NCBI GenBank assembly: GCA_041655275.1
Contig: JBBAFU010000007.1
Span: 1 to 64,000 of the forward strand
Direction of reading: 5' to 3'
Origin: JAJYRX01 sp041655275
GTDB taxonomy: Bacteria; Pseudomonadota; Gammaproteobacteria; Burkholderiales; Burkholderiaceae_B
Length of the DNA: 64,000 bases
Positions 16,691 to 25,005 of this stretch are shown in pieces. Numbering within the stretch: position 1 is the first letter of the stretch; each line of letters opens with the position of its first letter. Position numbers and translations under genes: made by a program. The notes under the pieces are model-generated. The model did not search any database. It saw only the letters and a list, made by a program, of their open reading frames with translations, and was not told the origin of the DNA.

Positions 16691-17368
16691 TCAGGTCTGC
16701 AGCGCAGCATTCTCCCGGCGGCGCATGAATCCCACGATGGTGCCCAGCATCATGCCGTACAGGGGGATGAAGAGCAGCATGCTCACGGCCAGCTTGATCA
16801 CGTAATCCACAATGCCGATCTCGACCCAGTGCTGGGCCAGATAGGCGTTGCTGCTGTGCCAGAAGGCGACGCTGAAGAAGACCGCCGTATCCAGGGCCTG
16901 CCCGGCAATCGAGGATGCGGCCGGTGCCACCCACCACTGCATCTGCCGGCGACGCAGCCGGTCAAAGACCTGGATGTCCAGCAGCTGCCCCAGTGCGTAG
17001 GCGGCGAAGCTTGCGAAGGCGATGCGGAACACCAGACCGTTGAAACTTGTCAGCGCGCCCAGGCCGTTGAAGCGGCCGTCATCGAACAGCACCGAAACAA
17101 CGTAGGATGCCACCAGCGCCGGAATCATCACCCGGCGGATCACGGCGCGCGCTTCGTGTTTGCCGATAAGGCGTACGGTCAGGTCAGTGGCCAGGAAGAT
17201 GAAGGGAAAACTGAACGCGCCCCAGGTGCTGTGAAAGCCGAACAGGTCGATCGGTATCTGCACCAGATAATTGCTGGCGATGATGATGATGATGTGGAAG
17301 GCAACCAGAAGCCTGACAAGCAGGGATATGTGGGAAGCCGCCTGCGCGGGACTGCGGGGTACTGTCAT
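16691..17368 (-). CDS. yhhQ: Queuosine-precursor transporter (YhhQ/VUT family)
   Basis: A 225-residue integral membrane protein of the COG1738 (VUT) family, which imports the 7-deazaguanine queuosine precursors preQ0/preQ1. Typical segments: SNYLVQIP, TFTFPFIFL-like FSFPFIFLATDLTVRLIGKH, and IAGQALDTAVFFSVAFW. I start it at ATG 17368 because the family begins shortly after and AAAGG lies just upstream; the upstream ATG codons fall inside an RNA structure that matches a preQ1-I riboswitch. That regulatory element supports the transport assignment independently. The nearest upstream gene in the same direction is the small ORF at 17429-17548. Confidence 0.93.
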   Translation of the reverse strand: MTVPRSPAQAASHISLLVRLLVAFHIIIIIASNYLVQIPIDLFGFHSTWGAFSFPFIFLATDLTVRLIGKHEARAVIRRVMIPALVASYVVSVLFDDGRFNGLGALTSFNGLVFRIAFASFAAYALGQLLDIQVFDRLRRRQMQWWVAPAASSIAGQALDTAVFFSVAFWHSSNAYLAQHWVEIGIVDYVIKLAVSMLLFIPLYGMMLGTIVGFMRRRENAALQT

Positions 17369-17408
17369 GGAAGACCTTTTTTTGATGCATGGGGTGAGGG
17401 AACCCATG
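17369..17408 (-). promoter_or_regulatory. Probable preQ1-I riboswitch upstream of yhhQ
   Basis: On the minus strand, CATGGG (17408-17403) pairs with CCCATG (17393-17388) to form a 6-bp stem closing a 9-base loop UUCCCUCAC. A short A-rich tail follows, CAUCAAAAAAAGGUC, which contains the Shine-Dalgarno AAGG for the yhhQ start at 17368. Stem, GGUUC...ACCC loop edges, A-rich tail and a loop CCU able to pair with AGG of the ribosome site reproduce the compact H-type pseudoknot of preQ1 class I riboswitches. Binding of preQ1 would hide the ribosome site and switch off import. Confidence 0.8.
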
Positions 17409-17428
17409 AAGAAATTCAACCCTTCATT

Positions 17429-17548
17429 CTAGCACCAGCTCAGCGCCAGCTCCAGCAGGCCGGCGCCGCTGCGCCAGGCCTGGAAGATGAGCAACAGCAG
17501 CAGCGCACCGGCAATGCCTGCCAGCCATTTCAGTCCGGTGCGCATCAT
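17429..17548 (-). CDS. Small single-span membrane protein (39 aa)
   Basis: A 39-codon frame whose ATG overlaps the stop of the MFS gene (ATGA at 17548-17545), implying translational coupling. The protein reads MMRTGLKWLAGIAGALLLLL and continues with a basic/hydrophobic segment, so it has one predicted membrane span near the N-terminus. It is not a family I recognise. It may be a real cotranscribed small membrane protein or a coincidental frame. Confidence 0.45.
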   Translation of the reverse strand: MMRTGLKWLAGIAGALLLLLIFQAWRSGAGLLELALSWC

Positions 17549-18750
17549 GCCGCCACCCCTTGAAGGCGTGCCACCGGCCGCTCCTGTATGGGCCAGTTCA
17601 GCGCGGCGGCCACGACGCTCAATGCAATCGAGAGATACCAGACCAGGTCGTAGCTGCCGGTGCGATCATAGAGAAAACCGCCCAGCCAGCCCCCCAGGAA
17701 GGCCCCCACCTGGTGCATGAAGAAGACAATGCCGCCCAGCATGGACAGGTTGCGCACGCCGAAGATGGACGCCACCGTCCCATTCGTGAGCGGTACGGTG
17801 GACAGCCACAGCAGGCCCATGGCAATGCCGAAGGCATAGGCCGTGGTGGTGCTCAGCGGCACGGTAATGAACAGCGCAATCACCACGCCGCGCGCCAGGT
17901 AGAGCGCACTGAGCAGCCGGGGCTTGGATCGATGCCCGCCCAGCCAGCCCGTGAACCAGGTGCCGAAGACATTGAACAGCCCCACCAGCGCAAGCACGGT
18001 GGTGCCCACCATGATGGGCAGATGCCGGTCAACCAGATAGGCGGGCAGGTGCACACCGATGAACACGACCTGGAAGCCGCATACGAAGAATCCCAGCGAC
18101 AGCAGACGAAAGCCCGGGTGGCCGAAGGCTTCGCGCAGTACCTCCCCCAGTGACAGTTCGGCTTCGCGGCCTGCCTGCTGCGGCTTGTCGTCAATCATCG
18201 CCGCCAGGGGCACGATGAGCATGGCCAGCAGGCCCAGCGCCACCAGGGCGGCCGACCAGCCCAGCCATTCGATGAGCGCCAGCGAGCCGGGCAGCATGGC
18301 AAACTGCCCGAACGAGCCTGCCGCCGCTGCAATGCCCATGGCCATGCTGCGCTGATGCGCCGGCACGGCACGGCCCACAACGCCCAGGATGACGGCAAAA
18401 GAGGTGCCCGAAAGGCCGGTGCCGATGAGCAGTCCCGCGCTCATGGACAGCGACAGCAGCGAATCCGCATAGCCCATCAGCACCAGGCCGACAGCGTAGA
18501 GCAGACCGCCCGCGATGATGGTGGTGCGCGCGCCGAAGCGGTCGGCCGCAGCGCCGGCGAAAGGCTGTGTGATTCCCCAGACCAGGTTCTGCAGCGCCAT
18601 TGCAAACGCGAAGACTTCGCGTCCCCAGCCGAACTCCATGCTCATGGGCGTCAGGAACAGGCCGAAGCCGTGACGCGCGCCCAGCGACAGAAACAGAACC
18701 AGTGAAGCGCCCAGCATCAGCCAGAAGCTGGTGTATCGTGCGGAGCTCAT
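17545..18750 (-). CDS. Major facilitator superfamily transporter
   Basis: A 401-residue permease from ATG 18750, which is preceded by AAAGG at 6-base spacing. Twelve membrane spans are predicted in two halves joined by the hydrophilic loop DDKPQQAGREAELSLGE. The MFS loop 2-3 motif is recognisable as GAAADRFGARTTIIAGG. The overall style (RHGFGLFLTPMSMEFGWGRE) matches the monocarboxylate/oxalate-formate porter-like branch. No substrate can be assigned. Its stop overlaps the small membrane ORF downstream. Confidence 0.9.
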   Translation of the reverse strand: MSSARYTSFWLMLGASLVLFLSLGARHGFGLFLTPMSMEFGWGREVFAFAMALQNLVWGITQPFAGAAADRFGARTTIIAGGLLYAVGLVLMGYADSLLSLSMSAGLLIGTGLSGTSFAVILGVVGRAVPAHQRSMAMGIAAAAGSFGQFAMLPGSLALIEWLGWSAALVALGLLAMLIVPLAAMIDDKPQQAGREAELSLGEVLREAFGHPGFRLLSLGFFVCGFQVVFIGVHLPAYLVDRHLPIMVGTTVLALVGLFNVFGTWFTGWLGGHRSKPRLLSALYLARGVVIALFITVPLSTTTAYAFGIAMGLLWLSTVPLTNGTVASIFGVRNLSMLGGIVFFMHQVGAFLGGWLGGFLYDRTGSYDLVWYLSIALSVVAAALNWPIQERPVARLQGVAA

Positions 18751-18863
18751 GCGCATCCTTTGCAATCTTGATGGGCGCGCCGCCGCGCCGGGGTATTGTG
18801 GCAGTACTGGCAATCAGTATAGAGCCAAGCGCCGGACGGCGCACGCCGGCGGGTGCGCAGACT

Positions 18864-19595
18864 TCAGTGGCGGCGGAACTTGAGCAGTCGGCCCTTGTAG
18901 CCGGCCGCGCCGCTCAGGCAGGGCCGGCGGTTCAGGTGTTCCACGGCCTTCACCTCGAAACCGTGGCTGGCCATATGGCGCTTGAAGCGGCCCGCATGGC
19001 CCCGGTTTGCGTCAACGATCCAGGCTTGTGCGTTTGTGTGTGCGTGCCGATGGATGAAGGCGGCCAGGTGCGACGCCGAACACCGTTCATAGAGAAGATC
19101 ACTGCCGATGATGAGGTGATAGCGCTTGCGCAGCACCCGGTCGCGCAGGAAGTCGGGCAGCGTATCAGGCCGTACAGGGCCATCCTGCTCGCCCCAGTGC
19201 CCATAGCGAAAAGGCAGCTCGGGCGAGAGTTGATTGCGCGCCAGATTGTCTTCCAGGAAGTGCAGGGCGAGCGGATGATGGTCGCTCGCAGTGATGTCCG
19301 CGCCCCGGCGATGGCTGATGAGGCTGGGCAGCGCCAGCCCGCAGCCGAGCTCCAGTATGCGCTCGTGTGGATTCACGGGACGCTGTGCAAGCGCTGTTGC
19401 AAGATAGAAGGACGAAGGCCAGAGCAGTCCCGACAGCGGCCATAGTGCCGGGCTGATGCCCAGGCGCCCGGTGATGCCGTCGGGATCGCTGTACTGCCGG
19501 CGATCCTTGAGCATGTTCAGCGTAAGGCTGCCGACATTTTGGATACTGACTGTTTCCAGCCGTGTCTGATAGGTGGGTGTCCCGGTGTCTTTCAT
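18864..19595 (-). CDS. Class I SAM-dependent methyltransferase (protein-lysine type)
   Basis: A 243-residue protein with AdoMet motif I ILELGCGLALPSL near residue 80, an acidic residue at the end of strand 2 (ITASDHHPLAL), and the post-core motif LIIGSDLLYE. The style matches the METTL/ETFB-lysine methyltransferase-like group, whose members methylate proteins. It has its own intergenic region upstream containing inverted repeats. The target is unknown. Confidence 0.8.
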   Translation of the reverse strand: MKDTGTPTYQTRLETVSIQNVGSLTLNMLKDRRQYSDPDGITGRLGISPALWPLSGLLWPSSFYLATALAQRPVNPHERILELGCGLALPSLISHRRGADITASDHHPLALHFLEDNLARNQLSPELPFRYGHWGEQDGPVRPDTLPDFLRDRVLRKRYHLIIGSDLLYERCSASHLAAFIHRHAHTNAQAWIVDANRGHAGRFKRHMASHGFEVKAVEHLNRRPCLSGAAGYKGRLLKFRRH

Positions 19596-19599
19596 CCGT

Positions 19600-19669
19600 A
19601 GAAATGCCTATTGATAGTCTTTGATTATGCTACAAAGGTTTGCCATTGGCAAAAACAACAGGCATTTCT
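19600..19669. repeat. Nested inverted repeats upstream of the methyltransferase
   Basis: AGAAATGCCT (19600-19609) is mirrored by AGGCATTTCT (19660-19669), and between them TTTGCC ATT GGCAAA (19639-19653) forms a second small palindrome. The arrangement lies between two minus-strand genes and could be an attenuator, a weak terminator for the serine hydrolase transcript, or an operator. Confidence 0.4.
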
Positions 19670-19685
19670 TGATACAAATGCAGTG

Positions 19686-20738
19686 TCAGGCTTCCTCATC
19701 GACGGCGCGCAGGATGCGCGCAAACAGGGCGTCTGCGTGCACGGGGTTGAGCCAGCGCACAATGGCCACCAGGCGGCGCTCGGGCTCTATCCAGCAGAAA
19801 TTGCTGCCTGCACCAATACCGAAGTAGCTCGATTCGGGCAGACTGGGGAAGACCTTGCGCCCGGTGTTCAGCCAGATCAGGTAGCCGTAGTAGGGTGCCA
19901 GATCGCAGGGCCGGCGCATGCGCGCAAGCCAGTCGGCCGACAGCACCTGGCGACCTTCGTAGCGGCCGTTGTCCAGCAGCATCTGGCCGATGCGCAGCTG
20001 GTCCCCGGCGCTGATCGACATGCCGCCGCCCCAGTGTGTGCCGCCGGTGACGGACTGCATCCGCTTGCCGTCAATCTCCACCCAGGCATTGTCATAGCCC
20101 ACCCATTGCCAGTCGTCGCTCGCGCCCACGGGCTGCATGATGGCTTCGGCAAAGATCTCGGGCAGCGGGCGGCGGAACAGCCACAGCAGCGCCAGCGCCA
20201 GCTGATTGATGCGCACATCGTTGTATTCCCAGTAGCTGCCGGGTGCCTGCAGCGGGCGCAGCTCACTCTTCTTGCCTTGTGGCGGTGCAGCAAACGTGAC
20301 CGCGCGGTAGTGATCGGCCTGATCCGGCATGCCGAAGCATTCGCCCTGCCATTCGCTGGTCTGATGGAGCAGCTGCTCCCAGGTTACCTTGCGGTTGCGC
20401 TCGTCATCGAAGCCGATGCCGGGCACACGCAGGTGCACGGGCTCGTTCACATCAGGCATCAGGCCGCGATCGTAAGCCACGCCGGCAAGCAGCGCCAGGT
20501 AGGTCTTGGCAATGCTGAACGTCAGGTCGGCACGCTGCGGTTCGCCCCAGGTGGCAATGGTCTGCCCGTCGACCGCAATGGCGCCGGACACGGGGCCGCG
20601 TGCATGGACGGGGCCCAGCAACCGGTTCCACGGTGCCGGGTCGTTGCGGTGCACGCCCCAGTTGTCGGTGACCTCGCGATCCCAGGTGGATTCGTGATCG
20701 ATGGAAAACTGTATTGCATCCTTCAATGTTTCATTCAT
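19686..20738 (-). CDS. Serine hydrolase, beta-lactamase class C/penicillin-binding-like
   Basis: A 350-residue enzyme from ATG 20738; the longer frame to 20849 would run into the divergent SDR gene. The catalytic Ser-x-x-Lys is in LTFSIAKTYLALLAG, the Tyr-x-Asn in SYWEYNDVRIN, and a third-box-like HTGGGMSI-type stretch appears as THWGGGMSI. The fold is shared by class C beta-lactamases, DD-peptidases and esterases; this length without a signal peptide suggests a cytoplasmic esterase/amidase rather than a resistance enzyme. The substrate is unknown. Confidence 0.85.
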   Translation of the reverse strand: MNETLKDAIQFSIDHESTWDREVTDNWGVHRNDPAPWNRLLGPVHARGPVSGAIAVDGQTIATWGEPQRADLTFSIAKTYLALLAGVAYDRGLMPDVNEPVHLRVPGIGFDDERNRKVTWEQLLHQTSEWQGECFGMPDQADHYRAVTFAAPPQGKKSELRPLQAPGSYWEYNDVRINQLALALLWLFRRPLPEIFAEAIMQPVGASDDWQWVGYDNAWVEIDGKRMQSVTGGTHWGGGMSISAGDQLRIGQMLLDNGRYEGRQVLSADWLARMRRPCDLAPYYGYLIWLNTGRKVFPSLPESSYFGIGAGSNFCWIEPERRLVAIVRWLNPVHADALFARILRAVDEEA

Positions 20739-20863
20739 TGCTGTCTCTTGTCGCTTGCACGGATACCAGGGCAAGAGTGTAACCGCCCGCACGTGAAACC
20801 CGGCTCGATCTGCGCTACCATTACGCAGTTCGCACTTGCAGCATGACAAAGGGAGAAATCATC

Positions 20864-21748
20864 TTGGAACACTTGAAGAACCGGGTGGCCATTGTCACCG
20901 GAGCCGGGGCCGGCCTCGGACGCACCCATGTATTGGAACTGGCACGCCTGGGCGCAGCCGTGGTCGTGAACGATCTGGGCGACGCGGCGCAGGCAGTGGC
21001 ACAGGAGGTGCGTGACGCGGGCGGACAAGCCCTTGCCGTGCAAGGGAATGTGGCCTGTTTCGAAGACATGCAGGCGATGGTGGACCAGGCGATGCAGGCC
21101 TGGGGCCGCGTCGACATCCTCGTCAACAATGCCGGCATCCTGCGCGACCGCAGCTTTGCCAAGATGTCGCTCGACGAGTGGCGCCAGGTGCTCGATGTGC
21201 ATCTGATGGGCTCGGTGCATGCCACGCGTGCCGTCTGGCCGCACATGCAGCAACAGGGCTTTGGCCGTGTTGTTTTCACGACATCCTCCTCGGGTCTCTA
21301 CGGCAACTTCGGCCAGTCCAACTACGGGGCGGCGAAGATGGCCGTGGTGGGCCTGATGCAGACGCTGCAGGAAGAAGGCGCCAAGTACAACATCCGCGTC
21401 AATTGCCTCGCGCCCACGGCCTGGACGCAGATGACGCAGGGCCTGCTGCCCGAAGAGGCCGAGCAGATTCTGACGCCCGGGCGCGTCAGCAAGGGCCTGC
21501 TGGCCCTGGTGAACGAAGAGGCGCCCAGCGGTCTCATCCTGCTTGCCGGTGGCGGCAGTTTTGAATGCGCCTACATCACCATGACGGAAGGTATTCATCT
21601 GGCCGACGATGAAGACCCGGCGCTCAGCCTGTGCGCGCGTCTGGCCGAGATCCAGGACGTGGCGGGCATGCAGATTCCGCGCACCGGCTGGGATCAGTCG
21701 CGTCACGAGCTGGCCAAGGCCATGCCCGAGCCGGTTACATCCAAATAA
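20864..21748 (+). CDS. SDR-family 3-hydroxyacyl-CoA dehydrogenase-like protein
   Basis: A protein of about 295 residues. I favour the TTG at 20864 because GGGAG sits eight bases upstream and relatives begin with LEHLKNRVAIVTGAG; an in-frame ATG at 20843 has no ribosome site. Features: TGAGAGLGRTH cofactor loop, NDLGD, NNAGILRDRSF, catalytic Ser in TTSSSGLYGNFGQ and Tyr-Lys in NYGAAKM. This matches the (3R)-hydroxyacyl-CoA dehydrogenase domain of peroxisomal multifunctional enzyme 2 and its bacterial homologues, pointing to fatty-acid or steroid side-chain metabolism. It is longer than ordinary SDRs by a C-terminal extension. Confidence 0.88.
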   Translation: MEHLKNRVAIVTGAGAGLGRTHVLELARLGAAVVVNDLGDAAQAVAQEVRDAGGQALAVQGNVACFEDMQAMVDQAMQAWGRVDILVNNAGILRDRSFAKMSLDEWRQVLDVHLMGSVHATRAVWPHMQQQGFGRVVFTTSSSGLYGNFGQSNYGAAKMAVVGLMQTLQEEGAKYNIRVNCLAPTAWTQMTQGLLPEEAEQILTPGRVSKGLLALVNEEAPSGLILLAGGGSFECAYITMTEGIHLADDEDPALSLCARLAEIQDVAGMQIPRTGWDQSRHELAKAMPEPVTSK

Positions 21749-21767
21749 ATAACGCCTGAAATCGCGC

Positions 21768-22358
21768 TCAGGGCAGCTGGTCCTGCCGCCAGTTGCCCTC
21801 GCGCCCCATGCGCACCCAGTCGAAAGCCGGGCCGGGATCGGTCTTGCGTCCGGGCGCAATGTGCGCGTGGCCGCGCACGGCGCGCAGGGGATGACGCGCG
21901 CGCAGTGCCGCCGTCAGCTGTCGCAGGCTGTCATACTGCACGTCCTCGTAAGGCAGATGGTCCGTGCCCTCGAGCTCGATGCCGATGGAAAAATCATTGC
22001 AGGCCGTCACACCGTTGAACTGCGACACGCCGGCGTGCCAGGCGCGCCGGTCGGTGCTGACGAACTGGACGATGGCGCCGTCGCGCCGGATCAGGAAATG
22101 GGCCGAAACGCGTAGTCCGTCCAGACGTGCAAACCAGGGGTGGCTGTCCGTGTCCAGGCGGTTCTGGAACAGGGCGATGATGTCCTCGCCGCCGAATTCC
22201 CCCGGGGGCAGGCTGATGTTATGAATCACCAGCAGGTGAACTTCGGTGCCGGGCGGGCGCAGATCATGGTTGGGTGACGGCGCATGGCGGCAGCCGGTAT
22301 GCGCGGGCAGCCAGCCATGCCGGTCGAGCCCCGGCGTCGTTCGGTTGTTCGCCGCCAT
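21768..22358 (-). CDS. ampD: 1,6-anhydro-N-acetylmuramyl-L-alanine amidase AmpD
   Basis: A 196-residue cytoplasmic amidase of the peptidoglycan recycling pathway. The zinc ligands are visible in LLVIHNISLPP, the second His in RGHAHIAPGRK and Asp in KTDPGPAFDW, all at family positions. Length agrees with enterobacterial AmpD. Loss of AmpD derepresses AmpC beta-lactamase in species that have AmpR/AmpC. It is followed on the same strand by no close gene; upstream, 3 bases away, lies the PP0621-type gene. Confidence 0.95.
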   Translation of the reverse strand: MAANNRTTPGLDRHGWLPAHTGCRHAPSPNHDLRPPGTEVHLLVIHNISLPPGEFGGEDIIALFQNRLDTDSHPWFARLDGLRVSAHFLIRRDGAIVQFVSTDRRAWHAGVSQFNGVTACNDFSIGIELEGTDHLPYEDVQYDSLRQLTAALRARHPLRAVRGHAHIAPGRKTDPGPAFDWVRMGREGNWRQDQLP

Positions 22359-22361
22359 GGG

Positions 22362-22631
22362 CTAGTCGTGCGGGCGCGTTGCCGGCCCCAGACGGGCATG
22401 TTCCGTGGAGCACCATGTCTTGCCCTGGCTGAGCACGGCCTCGGAGCGGGGCAGATGAATGCCGCAATGCGCGCAGCGCACCATGGCCTCGGTCTCGCGC
22501 GTGGCCGGCTGTTCCGGCTTGCGCACACGCGGCGGCGTGCGTCGCTGCACCGCCGCCTTGTGCTGCGCCAGTACGCGCCCCACCAGCAGGCCGCCCACGA
22601 TCAGGACGGCCCAGAATATGAATTTACCCAC
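22362..22631 (-). CDS. PP0621-family small membrane-anchored zinc-ribbon-like protein
   Basis: An 89-residue protein with one N-terminal membrane span (FIFWAVLIVGGLLVG) and a cytosolic tail holding CAHCGIHLPRSEAVL followed by WCSTEH, a Cys-x-x-Cys...Cys/His cluster that may bind zinc. This arrangement is that of the conserved but uncharacterised PP0621 family, commonly next to CcsA/YpjD genes in beta- and gammaproteobacteria. It is 18 bases downstream of that gene here. Confidence 0.85.
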   Translation of the reverse strand: MGKFIFWAVLIVGGLLVGRVLAQHKAAVQRRTPPRVRKPEQPATRETEAMVRCAHCGIHLPRSEAVLSQGKTWCSTEHARLGPATRPHD

Positions 22632-22649
22632 AGTGATTCCTGGTTGGCA

Positions 22650-23483
22650 TTACAAGAGGACATCCATGACGAAGCGACTTCCGGTGTAGGCCAGCAGTAC
22701 GAAGGCAAAACCGGTGAGCGTCCAGCGCAGTGCCAGACGTCCACGCCAGCCCTGGGTGTGCCGGCCCCACAGCAGGCCGCCGAAAGTCAGCCACGACAGC
22801 AGGGTGAAGACGGTCTTGTGATCGAAAGGCAGTACCTGTGACGACAGTCGCAGCGAGACCACGATGCCGGTGGCCACGGTGAGCGAGAGCACGGCGAAGG
22901 CGATGGCAATGAGCTGGAAAAGCAGGCGCTCCTGCATCAGCAGGGGCGGCATGCAATCCACTGCCTTTTCCAGCAGCGTGCGCTGTTCCACAGACTCTAT
23001 GGGGCGGTGCAGCTGGCGATCGAGCGCTGCCATGAACACGGCATTCAGGGCGGCGATGGAGATGAGCCCGTAGGCAGTGAGCGAGATCAGCAGGTGGATG
23101 CGCAGCCATTCGCTGTTGGCGTGCGGGACCACATGACCTTGCGGAAAAGCGGCGGCCAGCAGGCTGGCAAGCACTGCCGCCGGCAGCAGTATGAGCAGCA
23201 GGCCCTGTACGCGCAGGACCAGGTTCTGCAGCCAGAAGACCATCAGTCCCAGCCAGATGGCGGCCGACAGCGCCAGCGCCCAGCCCAGGAACAGGGTGTG
23301 ATCCGGCACCACGCTGTTGAAGAGCGCCAGACCGTGGAGGACAATGGGTACCAGCAGGCAGACCTGTGCGATCATGAGCGGAGGCAGGGGTGTATGGCTG
23401 CGCGCGAGGCGCAACCAGAACCATGCACCCAGCAGACCGTAACCCAGTGCCGCCAGCAAGTGAAATACAATGCTTGCAGACAT
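22650..23483 (-). CDS. ypjD: CcsA/YpjD-family inner membrane protein (cytochrome c biogenesis-like)
   Basis: A 277-residue protein with eight predicted spans, homologous to the CcsA/HemX group. The conserved C-terminal half has HLLISLTAYGLISIAALNAV, PPLLMQERLLFQLI, and FDHKTVFTLLSWLTFGGLLW, with the histidines usually associated with haem handling. In many proteobacteria this gene (often ypjD) is divergent from ffh, exactly as here (start 23483 versus ffh start 23588). A direct role in cytochrome c maturation is not proven for this subgroup. Confidence 0.9.
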   Translation of the reverse strand: MSASIVFHLLAALGYGLLGAWFWLRLARSHTPLPPLMIAQVCLLVPIVLHGLALFNSVVPDHTLFLGWALALSAAIWLGLMVFWLQNLVLRVQGLLLILLPAAVLASLLAAAFPQGHVVPHANSEWLRIHLLISLTAYGLISIAALNAVFMAALDRQLHRPIESVEQRTLLEKAVDCMPPLLMQERLLFQLIAIAFAVLSLTVATGIVVSLRLSSQVLPFDHKTVFTLLSWLTFGGLLWGRHTQGWRGRLALRWTLTGFAFVLLAYTGSRFVMDVLL

Positions 23484-23587
23484 GCGTCCTTGCGTGTTGT
23501 ACAGAAAAGGGGCAGATGCCCGATCCGGTCATTTTAATTGGCCGGCCGTCGATCAACCAGTTTAACCGCTAGCGAAGCGTCATATTC

Positions 23588-25003
23588 ATGCTTGACAATC
23601 TTACCCAGCGTCTCAGTCGTGTGGTCAAGACCATGCGCGGTCAGGCGCGCCTGACCGAATCCAACACTCAGGAAATGCTGCGCGAAGTGCGGCTCGCCCT
23701 GCTTGAGGCGGATGTCTCCCTGCCCGTGGTGCGCGAGTTCCTGGCGCGGGTGCGCGAGCAGGCGCTGGGCCAGGAAGTGGTCGGCAGCCTGAACCCGGGC
23801 CAGGCCCTGGTCGGCCTGGTGCACAAGGAGCTTACACGCCTGATGGGCGGTGACGACGGGGCGGCTGCGCACGAGCTTTCGCTGGCCACGCAGCCGCCGG
23901 CCGTGATCCTCATGGCGGGCCTGCAGGGCGCGGGCAAGACGACCACTGTGGGCAAGCTCGGGCGCTGGCTCGCCCAGGGCGAGCACACCCAGGGGGGCCG
24001 CAAGTCCGGGCGCAAGAAAGTACTGGTGGTCAGTGCCGACGTCTACCGCCCGGCGGCGATAGAGCAGCTCGAGACGGTGGCCGGCCAGGCTGGAGTGGAC
24101 TTCCATCCTTCGGATGTACAGAGCACGCCGGCGCAGATTGCCGATTCGGCCCTGGACCATGCGCGTCGCTATCACTATGACGTGCTCATCGTCGACACGG
24201 CCGGGCGTCTGGGCATCGACGAGGCCATGATGCAGGAAATCAGCGCCCTGCATGCGCGGCTCAATCCAGTCGAGACGCTGTTCGTGGTCGATGCCATGCA
24301 GGGCCAGGATGCGGTCAACGTGGCACGTGCCTTTGCCGATGCCCTGCCGCTTACCGGCGTGGTGCTCACCAAGCTGGACGGTGATTCGCGCGGTGGTGCC
24401 GCGCTGTCGGTGCGTCATGTCACGGGCAAGCCGCTGAAGTTTGTCGGCATGTCCGAGAAGCTCGACGGGCTGGAGCCTTTCGATGCCGAGCGCATGGCCC
24501 AGCGCGTGCTGGGCATGGGCGACATTGTTGCGCTGGTCGAGCAGGCCCAGCGCACCATCGATGCCGCCGAAGCGCGCCAGATGGCGGCCAAAATCAAGTC
24601 CGGCCAGCGCTTCGACCTGAACGATTTCCGCGATCAGTTGCAGCAGGTGCGCAAGATGGGCGATATGGGGTCGCTGCTCGAGAAGCTGCCGGCCCAGTTT
24701 GCCCAGGCAGCCGGCCAGATCCAGGGCGACCAGGCCGAGCGCCAGCTGCGCCGTACCGAAGGCATACTGAATTCCATGACGCCGGCCGAGCGCGCCCGAC
24801 CCGAGATCCTCAAGGCGTCGCGCAAGCGTCGCATCGCCGCAGGTGCCGGCGTGTCCGTGCAGGAAGTGAACCGTGTACTGTCGCAGTTCAACCAGATGCA
24901 GGGCATGATGAAGCAGATGAAGAAGGGCGGCATGGCGAAGATGATGCGCGCCATGGGTGGATTGAAAGGACTGGGCGGCATGGGCGGCGGCTTCCGCCGC
25001 TGA
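23588..25003 (+). CDS. ffh: Signal recognition particle protein Ffh
   Basis: A 471-residue SRP54 GTPase that targets ribosomes making membrane proteins to FtsY. N domain residues 1-90; G domain with G1 GLQGAGKTTTVGKLGRW, a DTAGRLGID motif, TKLDGDSRGGAALS and the closing GDIVAL; methionine-rich M domain to the end (QMQGMMKQMKKGGMAKMMRA), which binds signal peptides and SRP RNA. The G domain has a short basic insertion (TQGGRKSGRKK) before VLVVSADVYRPAA. It ends 2 bases before the convergent thiS stop. Confidence 0.98.
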   Translation: MLDNLTQRLSRVVKTMRGQARLTESNTQEMLREVRLALLEADVSLPVVREFLARVREQALGQEVVGSLNPGQALVGLVHKELTRLMGGDDGAAAHELSLATQPPAVILMAGLQGAGKTTTVGKLGRWLAQGEHTQGGRKSGRKKVLVVSADVYRPAAIEQLETVAGQAGVDFHPSDVQSTPAQIADSALDHARRYHYDVLIVDTAGRLGIDEAMMQEISALHARLNPVETLFVVDAMQGQDAVNVARAFADALPLTGVVLTKLDGDSRGGAALSVRHVTGKPLKFVGMSEKLDGLEPFDAERMAQRVLGMGDIVALVEQAQRTIDAAEARQMAAKIKSGQRFDLNDFRDQLQQVRKMGDMGSLLEKLPAQFAQAAGQIQGDQAERQLRRTEGILNSMTPAERARPEILKASRKRRIAAGAGVSVQEVNRVLSQFNQMQGMMKQMKKGGMAKMMRAMGGLKGLGGMGGGFRR

Positions 25004-25005
25004 TG

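Noticed and set aside
15220..16710. 496-codon minus-strand frame opposite two SDR genes
   Set aside because: Spans three plus-strand genes with clear motifs; low-complexity His/Arg/Gly-rich composition.
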